From positions 1 to 5,547 of the forward strand of contig CAITEL010000019.1 of NCBI GenBank assembly GCA_903891375.1: 5,547 nucleotides of DNA, written 5' to 3'. Source of the stretch: an uncultured Neisseriaceae bacterium (GTDB lineage: Bacteria; Pseudomonadota; Gammaproteobacteria; Burkholderiales; UBA11063). Below, one piece after another: positions 1-5,547 of this stretch; the first letter of the stretch is position 1; every line of letters begins with the position of its first letter. The position numbers and the translations under genes were made by a program. The notes under the pieces are model-generated. The model worked only from the letters and a program-made list of their open reading frames with translations. It did no database searches and was not told the DNA's origin.

Positions 1-828
1 AATCATAAATTACAAGATAATTCAACTCCTATATCAGATTTTTCAACAATCGACCAAGCTCTATTTAACTGGCTAGACGAAACGCTTGATATCCAATGTA
101 CCACAAATGAAGGATTAAAAAAAGTTCCTGTCATATGGTTCTCGACTGAAAGATCATATCAAATTAAAGTTCAAAAAGATAATAGAGATGAAAACGGTTT
201 TCTAGATTTTCCACAGATAATGGTTGAAAGAAAATCAGCAACATTAACTTCTGTAAATGATAGACCAATTCCAGGAATAATAAAAGGTTCTGGCGATTAT
301 AAAAATAATCAATTTGGATTTTGGAAAAAAATAAGTCAAATTAAAACAAGAAACTTTGCAAATGCAACATCTCAAAGACTATACAATCAACAAAATTTTA
401 AATTTAAAAATAATGAAATCGTTAATGAATTTGTATTTGTTCCATATCCATCATATTATGATATGACATATGAAATATCATTAAAAGCTATTTATATGCA
501 ACAAATAAATGAAATGGTCGCTCCATTACAAAGATTTGGTCCAATTTATAATTCACAAGTATTTATGATTCATTACAATGGATTTAAATTTGAAGCATTT
601 TTACCAAAAGAAACAGGGTTTAAAACCAATGCACCAGATATTGGAGATGATGAAAAAATTTATGAATCAAAATTTACTATTAAAGTATTAGGGTTTACAA
701 CGACTTCACAAACTTCACAAACAACACCAAATATTGTTTATAGAGAAGGACCAGCAAAGATTAGAATATCAAGAGAAAGAGTAATATTAGGCGATGTTGA
801 TGCGAATGGTGATCCATTTCGCGAATGA
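1..828 (+). CDS. gp15: Tail terminator / sheath stabiliser, T4 gp15-like (5'-partial)
   Basis: The frame is open from base 1 to the TGA at 826-828, giving 275 residues with no start in view; the ATG at 220 is internal, because conserved-looking sequence precedes it. In T4, gp15 forms the hexameric ring that caps the head-proximal end of tube and sheath and makes the tail competent to join the head. Seen here: a segment KKVPVIWFSTERSYQIK (about residues 39-55), comparable to the VPITYASKEHF stretch of T4 gp15 as I recall it; then PQIMVERKS (71-79); then a core VPYPSYYDMTYEISLKAIY (147-165) followed by NEMVAPLQRFGP, which parallels MIYELSIFTRYEDDMFQIVEQILPYFQP-type sequence in T4 gp15. The C-terminus (YREGPAKIRISRERVILGD) is short and charged. 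T4 gp15 is about 272 residues, so little of the N-terminus is probably missing. The adjacent sheath and tube genes support the call. The related tail completion protein gp3 is the main alternative. Confidence 0.75.
   Translation, partial: NHKLQDNSTPISDFSTIDQALFNWLDETLDIQCTTNEGLKKVPVIWFSTERSYQIKVQKDNRDENGFLDFPQIMVERKSATLTSVNDRPIPGIIKGSGDYKNNQFGFWKKISQIKTRNFANATSQRLYNQQNFKFKNNEIVNEFVFVPYPSYYDMTYEISLKAIYMQQINEMVAPLQRFGPIYNSQVFMIHYNGFKFEAFLPKETGFKTNAPDIGDDEKIYESKFTIKVLGFTTTSQTSQTTPNIVYREGPAKIRISRERVILGDVDANGDPFRE
703..720 (+). repeat. Two tandem copies of a 9-nt unit in the gp15-like gene
   Basis: The unit ACTTCACAA occurs twice back to back and encodes part of a TTSQTSQTT linker shortly before the C-terminal segment. 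It is a small in-frame duplication in a probable flexible loop. No function is implied. Confidence 0.6.
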
Positions 829-842
829 TTTTTGGATATGAA

Positions 843-870
843 AAACTATTTATTAGGAGTTAGAATAGGA
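843..870 (+). repeat. 28-nt leader repeat, copy A (before the unknown gene)
   Basis: This stretch matches 1686-1713 at 27 of 28 positions; the single difference is G856 versus A1699. Both copies lie just upstream of a start codon, and each ends in AATAGGA, the ribosome-binding core of the following gene. Each contains CTATT (846-850) and AATAG (864-868), which could pair as a short hairpin over part of the Shine-Dalgarno sequence. The repeat may be a shared promoter or translation leader, or simply a duplicated leader; the sequence does not decide. Confidence 0.85.
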
Positions 871-872
871 AG
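867..872 (+). promoter_or_regulatory. Ribosome binding site deciding the start of the unknown gene
   Basis: AGGAAG ends 8 bases before the ATG at 881. The longer reading from GTG 872 would overlap this motif and leave no spacing, so ATG 881 is preferred. ATGs at 884 and 887 follow at once and remain possible. Confidence 0.7.
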
Positions 873-880
873 TGAATAAA

Positions 881-937
881 ATGATGATGAAAAAAATAAT
901 GGAAAACTGGAGAGGTTATAAAAACCTTTTAACAGAA
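881..937 (+). other. Putative capsid-targeting peptide with a prohead-protease-like site
   Basis: Residues 1-19 of the unknown protein. Known: T4 packages internal proteins with short N-terminal peptides that the prohead protease gp21 removes after (L/I)-x-E. Seen: residues 17-19 are L-T-E, after a short basic-aromatic helix-like stretch containing MENWRGY. From memory, M-E-N-W-R-x-aromatic openings recur in hypothetical proteins of marine myoviruses, which I have not checked. Cleavage here is a prediction; a short L-x-E match can occur by chance. Confidence 0.4.
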
Positions 938-1657
938 CAAAAGCGAGACTCCGCTTGCGATGAGGGAGAATATTCTTATGGATGGATTTCACCAGATGGT
1001 GAAATATTTAAATGCAAAGATTTTCCTTCCCCCGAAGGGAATGTAAGCCATTTATTCGCGGCAATTGAAATAATTGATAAACTATACCCAGGTGAATTAC
1101 CAAGATTTTTTCAATATGATTCAAAATTAGGTGATATGACCCAAGCTGAATGGGAAGACGCTCATCAAGATATTTGGGATGATTCTGAGAAAGGAGAATA
1201 TATCCCAAATATACATGGTAAAGCTGAACGTAAATCTGAACGAGATCTGCATCAACCAGAAGTAAGATCTTGGGAACAAGGACAGACACCAGACATGATT
1301 GCAGATAACAGTGAGTTTCATGATTATGAAGAACAAGAAGATGAAATAAGAAAAGTAATTGATCTTTTATATTCAAAGGGATTTATAAGAATGGCAAACG
1401 TATTTAATTATGAAAGTAAAAATTTAAAGAAAATAATAGATCGCCAACAATGGAAAAAAATATGCAATACTATTTTAAATATTATAAAAATATGCCCAAA
1501 TGTGAAAAATGGAGAATTTAGATTTGAAATGAAAAACGCTCCACGTGAAGACTCTTTAAATTATAAACCTGCTAAATCTGGAGATTATGGCGAATATGAT
1601 AGAACAAAAGCTTCACTAGAAGAATTTCTAAATTGGATGGGTAAATATATTAGATAG
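881..1657 (+). CDS. Unrecognised phage protein with a capsid-targeting-like N-terminus
   Basis: A 258-residue protein with no family I can name. The start at ATG 881 is chosen from the spacing to AGGAAG. The N-terminus MMMKKIMENWRGYKNLLTE (1-19) is basic and amphipathic and ends in L-T-E, which fits the (L/I)-x-E rule for T4 gp21 prohead protease sites. It is similar in size and style to the T4 internal-protein targeting peptide MKTYQEFIAE. Next comes YGWISPDGE (33-41), then SH at 56-57, then a long acidic, polar stretch (about 80-155) rich in D, E, H and W, probably flexible. A helical-looking part contains LLYSKGFIRMANVF (162-175) and a lysine- and isoleucine-rich segment IIDRQQWKKICNTILNIIK (185-203). 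Cysteines are at 26, 45, 195 and 205. There is no signal peptide or clear membrane span. It lies between the gp15-like and sheath genes, on the same strand, and shares a leader repeat with the sheath. A packaged or virion-associated role is inference only. Confidence 0.85.
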   Translation: MMMKKIMENWRGYKNLLTEQKRDSACDEGEYSYGWISPDGEIFKCKDFPSPEGNVSHLFAAIEIIDKLYPGELPRFFQYDSKLGDMTQAEWEDAHQDIWDDSEKGEYIPNIHGKAERKSERDLHQPEVRSWEQGQTPDMIADNSEFHDYEEQEDEIRKVIDLLYSKGFIRMANVFNYESKNLKKIIDRQQWKKICNTILNIIKICPNVKNGEFRFEMKNAPREDSLNYKPAKSGDYGEYDRTKASLEEFLNWMGKYIR

Positions 1658-1671
1658 CCAAAATATTTACC
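1640..1671 (+). terminator. AT-rich inverted repeat across the stop codon; weak terminator candidate
   Basis: GGTAAATAT (1640-1648) is perfectly complementary to ATATTTACC (1663-1671), forming a 9-bp stem with a 14-nt loop that holds the TAG stop of the unknown gene. The stem is AT-rich and is followed by CATTTGAAATTTT rather than an uninterrupted T tract. It is therefore a poor intrinsic terminator and may instead be an mRNA processing or stability hairpin, or chance in AT-rich DNA. Confidence 0.3.
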
Positions 1672-1682
1672 ATTTGAAATTT

Positions 1683-1690
1683 TATAAACT
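1683..1690 (+). promoter_or_regulatory. Possible weak late promoter -10 element before the sheath gene
   Basis: TATAAACT matches the T4 late -10 octamer TATAAATA at 6 of 8 positions and lies 33 bases before the sheath ATG, a reasonable distance for a short leader. The octamer is AT-only and the window is AT-rich, so chance matches are expected. The other copy of the leader repeat lacks this element. Confidence 0.2.
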
Positions 1691-1713
1691 ATTTATTAAG
1701 AGTTAGAATAGGA
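1686..1713 (+). repeat. 28-nt leader repeat, copy B (before the sheath gene)
   Basis: This is the second copy of the sequence at 843-870 and differs only at A1699. CTATT (1689-1693) can pair with AATAG (1707-1711), extended by one T-G wobble pair, leaving an 11-nt loop; the right arm overlaps the first bases of the ribosome binding site. The left part, TATTTATT, reads AATAAATA on the minus strand, which resembles T4-like late promoters but would point away from the sheath gene. Confidence 0.85.
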
Positions 1714-1714
1714 G
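1710..1714 (+). promoter_or_regulatory. Ribosome binding site of the sheath gene
   Basis: AGGAG lies 9 bases before ATG 1724. It is a strong Shine-Dalgarno match, as expected for a highly made structural protein, and it supports the chosen start. It overlaps the 3' end of the leader repeat. Confidence 0.8.
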
Positions 1715-1723
1715 ATTCTTTAG

Positions 1724-4700
1724 ATGGCAGTAAAATCATTTAGTTTTGCATCACCAGGCGTTTTCTTAAAAGAAATTGACCAATCACAGATCCAAAAATC
1801 AGCAGCACCTATTGGTCCAGTTATTATTGGTAGAGCCTTGAGAGGCCCATCAATGCGCCCTGTAACGGTCGCTTCTTATCAAGAGTTCGTTGCAACATTT
1901 GGTGATCCAGTTGCCGGACAAGATTCAAGTGGTGATGTTTGGAGAAGTGGTATTCCTGCTGGTCCAACTTATGGTCCTTATGCTGCTCAGGCTTGGTTGG
2001 CAAATAACCCAACAGTAACTTATTTAAGATTACTCGGCGTCCAAAGTGAAACCGCTACAGATAGTGGAATTGGCAACGCCGGACAAGCTGGCTGGTCTTA
2101 TGGTGGAACCGCAGTAAATACATCTGCCAAAGGTGCATATGGTTTATATGTATTCCCATATCCAATGCCAGGAGTGACAGGTTCTAAAATAGATGCGATT
2201 ATCGCAGGAACACCCACAGCAGATGACGTATTATTTAAATTTACAGTTCCTACAATTGTAGGTGGGCAAGGACAAGAAATTTCCGTAGTTGGTAAAAACG
2301 GCAATGTTAGTGTTTTATTTCCTACGCCATATCAAGTGTTTATTGATATGGGAGGAACCCCTGGTATCGCAATTACAACTGCAACAAATATAATAGCTGC
2401 AATAAACAAGACTGGCGCAGCCGTAGCTGTAAAATATGGATCAGGAGTTAGCACTTCTAGCGCCGGAAATATTCTTGGGATAACAGCTTCAGCTGGTAGT
2501 ATCCCAACTAAAGTTAATTTATTCGCAACCTTTCCTGGTACGGGTGGTAACTTCGCTATTTCTTTGGGAACTGCTGGAGCGGCAATAACAATTGTTTCTC
2601 CTTTAGACGGTGGAACTGGTGTTGATTTTTCTTCAACTCCTCCAAGTTCTTTTACTGGTTCATTAGCGGCAGTTTGGTATTGCAGTGGCTCTGTGCCTGT
2701 ATTAAGCGGTACGGCTGCGGATACTCTTTCTACAACAGTTGCACAAAACTCAAGATTCATTAATTCTGATTCGAATGGTGTATTTACTGTAAAAATGAGT
2801 GGTAGCACTGATTTAACATATCCAGGAGTTGGTGGTAATTCTACCAAGCAATTTAATTTTAATCCTTCTGACGGTAAATTTATTAGAAAAGTATTTAATA
2901 CAAATCCACAAAGTGTAAATCGTGACTCTAATACTGGTCTTGATCCAAATGGTTCAAGTTATTATGGTTACTGGCTTGGTGAAACTTTTGAAAACGATAT
3001 CGCCAATAACATTGCTGTAACTGGTGCTTCTTATTCTGGAAATCAAAAAATTGGTATCATCGTTCCTCTCAACTCTTTAAATAACAGACTTGGACAAGAA
3101 GCCGAAGGCGACTATGCGGCAAGAACAGGATGGGTTGTCGGTCAAGTAGCACAAGGACAAGATCTAAATTACAGCGTTGCAACTGCTCCAAAATTATTTA
3201 GATTCATTGCAACTGATGGTGGAGATTGGATCAGGAACAACTTGAAAGTTACAATATCAAATATTGCAGCTCCTGCAAACGATGCTCAAAAATATGGCTC
3301 ATTTGATGTAGAGATTAGAAGAGTATATGATACAGACGCAAATAAGAAGATGGTTGAAAGCTATAGTGGTTGTGATTTAGATCCTTCTTCTCCAAATTAT
3401 ATTGCCAGAAGAATTGGCAATATATCCTACAATTGGGACGATACGACCAGAAGATTAAATGAAGCTGGTGTGTATCCAAATAATTCTAAATTTGTCAGAG
3501 TCGAAATGTATAGTGATGAACTTGATTCATCTTTTATCCCATTCGGCGTCCTTGGTCCATTAAAATATATTGATAAAACTGGTACTAAAACAACAATTAT
3601 GGCTGCCAGTGGAATTGTTTCTGCATTCAGCACAGCCTATGCATCAGCAAGCGCACCTATAACAACAACAGCAACTGTTAATTATAAATTTGTATTTCCT
3701 TCTTCAAGACAAAGAGTTTCTTCATCAGAAGATTCTTTGACAACATACACTTTAGCAGACTGGGGCGCAGCAACAACAAGAGGCGCTTCTTCTATATTAT
3801 ATAATGAAGGACTAAATGATTTATTAAGATTACCAGCAACAGGAACCACAGAATTCACAAACGGAGTTGCGGGTACAAACTTACAACATGCTTGGACATT
3901 CAGCCTAGACGAGATTGTAAAAACTGGTTCTGGAGCTTCAACCGCTTATTATTATGCTTCTGGATCAAAGGTCGCAGGAACATCTTTCACAGCAACTGGC
4001 TCTAATACCCTAGGTGGAACATATGCTGATTTATTATCCAATAGTATAAACTCGTTTACAACAGTATTCCAAGGTGGAACAGACGGGTTCAACATTGTCG
4101 AGGGTGAGCCTCTAAGAAATACTGTTATGAATAATAATTCAACGAATGATACTAGCTATATTTATTATACATATAGAAGAGCAATCGACACAGTTAGAGA
4201 ACCAGAAGAAGTACAAGGAAACTTCATTGTTATTCCTGGTTTGGCTTATGAACCACTTACTTCTTATGAATTGCAAATCGCTGAACAAAGAGGTGATGTT
4301 CTAGCAATCATTGATGCTTCACAAACATCCAATCGGGCTTCTTATATAACAAAACATGAAGTAAGTGATTATGTTCAAGAAAAAACAGATAGAGCGGCTT
4401 CCGTAGATACAGTTGTAACAGAAATAAAAACTAGAAATCTTAACACAAGTTATGGCGCAACATATTATCCTTGGGTTCAAATTTCTGACTCGAACAGTGG
4501 CAAGATTCTGTCAGTACCTCCATCAGTTCCAACTCTTGGAGCTATGTCATATACAGATAAGATTCAAGCTCCTTGGTTTGCTCCAGCTGGCTTTAATCGT
4601 GGTGGATTGTCAACTGGTACAGCTGGTATAAATGTTGTAAACGTTGTTAAGAAACTTAATTCAGCAGACAGAGATAAATTATATGCAGTTAATATTAATC

Positions 4701-5092
4701 CTATTACAGCATTTCCAAATGAAGGAATTGTAATTTTTGGACAAAAAACATTGCAAGCTGTTCCAAGTGCTCTTGATAGAATTAACGTTAGAAGATTAAT
4801 GATTTACATTAAACGAGGTATCAACCTTATTTCAAATAAGATTTTATTTGAACCAAATGTTGAAAATACTTGGAATAATTTTAAAGATAAAGCAGAGCCA
4901 TTTTTGGCAGATGTTAAAGCAAGATTTGGTCTAACTGATTATAGATTGATTTTAGATAGCACAACAACAACTCCTGATTTAATTGATCAGAATATTATGT
5001 ATGCTAAAATATTATTGAAACCAGCAAGAGCTATCGAGTTTATTGCAATTGATTTCATGATTACAAAAAGTGGAGCGTCATTCAACGCTTAA
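1724..5092 (+). CDS. gp18: Contractile tail sheath protein, T4 gp18-like (large form)
   Basis: This protein polymerises around the tail tube and contracts to drive it through the host envelope. Seen in order: an N-terminal sheath domain (about 5-105) with SPGVFLKEID, IGPVIIGRALRGPSMRPVTV and SYQEFVATFGDP, ending at the AAQAWLANNPTVTYLRL stretch; a beta-rich insertion (about 158-300); a second variable region (about 300-480); LFRFIATDGGDWIRNNLKV (491-509) and SGCDLDPSSPNYIARRIGN (548-566), typical of the sheath core; VFQGGTDGFN (781-790); then the conserved C-terminal part (about 815-1122). The last has REPEEVQGNFIVIPGL, WVQISD, VPPSVPTLGAMSYTD, APWFAPAGFNRG, NPITAFPNEGIVIFGQKTL, INVRRLMIYIKRG, FEPNVENTWNNF and a final AIEFIAIDFMIT strand. 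These C-terminal motifs carry the inter-subunit contacts in known sheaths. At 1122 residues it far exceeds T4 gp18 (659). The surplus lies in the middle, where T4 carries its surface-exposed domains. ATG 1724 has a good ribosome site. No frameshift is visible. Confidence 0.96.
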   Translation: MAVKSFSFASPGVFLKEIDQSQIQKSAAPIGPVIIGRALRGPSMRPVTVASYQEFVATFGDPVAGQDSSGDVWRSGIPAGPTYGPYAAQAWLANNPTVTYLRLLGVQSETATDSGIGNAGQAGWSYGGTAVNTSAKGAYGLYVFPYPMPGVTGSKIDAIIAGTPTADDVLFKFTVPTIVGGQGQEISVVGKNGNVSVLFPTPYQVFIDMGGTPGIAITTATNIIAAINKTGAAVAVKYGSGVSTSSAGNILGITASAGSIPTKVNLFATFPGTGGNFAISLGTAGAAITIVSPLDGGTGVDFSSTPPSSFTGSLAAVWYCSGSVPVLSGTAADTLSTTVAQNSRFINSDSNGVFTVKMSGSTDLTYPGVGGNSTKQFNFNPSDGKFIRKVFNTNPQSVNRDSNTGLDPNGSSYYGYWLGETFENDIANNIAVTGASYSGNQKIGIIVPLNSLNNRLGQEAEGDYAARTGWVVGQVAQGQDLNYSVATAPKLFRFIATDGGDWIRNNLKVTISNIAAPANDAQKYGSFDVEIRRVYDTDANKKMVESYSGCDLDPSSPNYIARRIGNISYNWDDTTRRLNEAGVYPNNSKFVRVEMYSDELDSSFIPFGVLGPLKYIDKTGTKTTIMAASGIVSAFSTAYASASAPITTTATVNYKFVFPSSRQRVSSSEDSLTTYTLADWGAATTRGASSILYNEGLNDLLRLPATGTTEFTNGVAGTNLQHAWTFSLDEIVKTGSGASTAYYYASGSKVAGTSFTATGSNTLGGTYADLLSNSINSFTTVFQGGTDGFNIVEGEPLRNTVMNNNSTNDTSYIYYTYRRAIDTVREPEEVQGNFIVIPGLAYEPLTSYELQIAEQRGDVLAIIDASQTSNRASYITKHEVSDYVQEKTDRAASVDTVVTEIKTRNLNTSYGATYYPWVQISDSNSGKILSVPPSVPTLGAMSYTDKIQAPWFAPAGFNRGGLSTGTAGINVVNVVKKLNSADRDKLYAVNINPITAFPNEGIVIFGQKTLQAVPSALDRINVRRLMIYIKRGINLISNKILFEPNVENTWNNFKDKAEPFLADVKARFGLTDYRLILDSTTTTPDLIDQNIMYAKILLKPARAIEFIAIDFMITKSGASFNA
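2195..2620 (+). other. Beta-rich domain inserted in the sheath protein
   Basis: About residues 158-299 of the sheath. Seen: alternating strands rich in G, T, A, I and V; a TATNIIAAINKTG helix (218-231); alternating V and A strands; ASAGSIPTKVNL; PGTGGNFAISLGTAGAAITI (271-290); and a closing LDGGTGV. The order A-T-N-x-x-x-A-I-N, then a variable strand, G-x-G-G-N and G-G-T is one I associate with small domains recurring in phage tail and virion proteins. That association is from memory, not a search. It lies where T4 gp18 has its protruding domains, so it is probably exposed on the tail surface. Confidence 0.5.
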
Positions 5093-5093
5093 T

Positions 5094-5099
5094 AGGGGA
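5094..5099 (+). promoter_or_regulatory. Ribosome binding site of the tail tube gene
   Basis: AGGGGA lies 9 bases before ATG 5109 in the 16-base gap after the sheath stop codon. The short gap and the absence of a clear terminator suggest that sheath and tube are translated from one message. Confidence 0.8.
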
Positions 5100-5108
5100 A
5101 TATTATAA

Positions 5109-5547
5109 ATGGCAGTTCCATCAGCAACACCAATTTGGGCATCAGACAAGGCAGGATTAGATCCAAAAAGAACTCATAGATTTATTCTATATCTTAACGG
5201 AATTCCTTCATATTTTGTAAAATCATCTGGAGTTCCAGGATTTACAGTTAGCGACGGTGGAACTCATAAATTTTTGGGTCATGAATTTAAATTTCCTGGA
5301 TCAGTTAAATGGACAGGAACTATAGATATTAAATTGGTCGATACGATTGATTATAATATGGCTCAAAAATTTATGGAATATATTAGAAAAGCCGGATATG
5401 TTTATCCATCTAATTTCAGTGAAGCAGCTTCAAATCCTGAATATTTTAGAAAAACTCTTTCGAAAGGAAAATTTAAAGAGTCAATTGGACAAGTAAAACT
5501 TCAGAAAATAGATGGAGAAGGCGCAGTATTTGAAACCTGGGTATTAA
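5109..5547 (+). CDS. gp19: Tail tube protein, T4 gp19-like (3'-partial)
   Basis: The first 146 residues are visible and no stop is reached before the window end. Tail tube proteins stack as hexameric rings to form the inner conduit for DNA, inside the sheath. Seen: a short N-terminal arm (1-20); RTHRFILYLNGI (21-32) followed by VKSSGVPGF (37-45), matching the usual first strands; GHEFKFPGSVKWTGTIDIKL (57-76), with the PG-x-x-x-W loop; a helix DTIDYNMAQKFMEYIRKAG (78-96); and IGQVKLQKIDGEGAVFETW (126-144), the start of the C-terminal strands, where tube proteins read I-x-x-L-D-x-x-G-x-x-x-E-x-W. T4 gp19 is 163 residues; this one would be similar or somewhat longer. The position directly after the sheath, as in T4 (18 then 19), strongly supports the call. 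Confidence 0.9.
   Translation, partial: MAVPSATPIWASDKAGLDPKRTHRFILYLNGIPSYFVKSSGVPGFTVSDGGTHKFLGHEFKFPGSVKWTGTIDIKLVDTIDYNMAQKFMEYIRKAGYVYPSNFSEAASNPEYFRKTLSKGKFKESIGQVKLQKIDGEGAVFETWVL

Noticed and set aside
220..222. ATG 220 as the start of the gp15-like gene
   Set aside because: The frame stays open to base 1, and the upstream part carries family-like sequence (KKVPVIWFSTERSYQIK); there is no ribosome site before 220.
838..879. 13-codon reading frame (MKNYLLGVRIGSE) across repeat copy A
   Set aside because: There is no spaced ribosome site, and copy B has no start codon in the matching frame. The one difference between copies changes an amino acid, so the similarity is at the DNA level.
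872..880. GTG start giving a protein three residues longer for the unknown gene
   Set aside because: It overlaps the only Shine-Dalgarno motif; ATG 881 has proper spacing.
941..956. 5-bp hairpin AAGCG / CGCTT
   Set aside because: It is short, inside a coding region and has no T tract.
1008..1376. 122-residue open frame on the minus strand
   Set aside because: It is a shadow of the unknown plus-strand gene, with no gene-like context on that strand.
1690..1697. AATAAATA on the minus strand within the leader repeat, resembling a late promoter
   Set aside because: It would point antisense into the upstream gene, and no minus-strand gene is present; the octamer is AT-only and common by chance.
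2332..2847. 171-residue open frame on the minus strand
   Set aside because: It lies wholly inside the sheath gene, opposite an uninterrupted and recognisable protein; it has proline-rich low-complexity content and no ribosome site was noted.
5104..5111. TATAAATG, 7 of 8 matches to the T4 late promoter octamer
   Set aside because: It overlaps the tube start codon, so it could not drive that gene from a normal position; chance is likely in AT-rich sequence.

Overview
The window looks like part of the tail-assembly module of an AT-rich, T4-like contractile-tail phage (myovirus, Caudoviricetes), probably an environmental one. All genes lie on the plus strand, tightly packed with short gaps, and no host genes, tRNAs or mobile elements were seen. 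The strongest evidence is a classic T4-type sheath protein followed directly by a tail tube protein. The sheath is much larger than that of T4, and codon use is AT-rich with many AGA arginines. The host cannot be named from the sequence.

Layout. Bases 1-828 hold the 3' part of a gp15-like tail-terminator/sheath-stabiliser gene; its frame is open from base 1, so the start lies outside the window. Bases 881-1657 hold an unrecognised gene. Its N-terminus resembles a T4 capsid-targeting peptide ending in a prohead-protease-like L-T-E site. Bases 1724-5092 encode a 1122-residue tail sheath protein (gp18-like) with a canonical N-terminal domain, a canonical C-terminal domain and large central insertions. 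One insertion resembles a beta-rich domain recurrent in phage structural proteins. Bases 5109-5547 hold the 5' part of the tail tube gene (gp19-like), cut by the window end.

Regulation. The leaders of the unknown gene and the sheath gene carry a 28-nt repeat (27/28 identical) that contains or abuts the Shine-Dalgarno sequence. An AT-rich inverted repeat spans the stop codon of the unknown gene.

How the genes work together: the tube polymerises inside the contractile sheath, and the gp15-like protein caps both at the head-proximal end. The unknown gene sits where T4 has its terminase genes (16 and 17), between 15 and 18. It may encode a packaged or virion-associated protein, but that is inference. 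No wholly new system is evident; the unknown gene, the shared leader repeat and the sheath insertions are the parts most worth following up.
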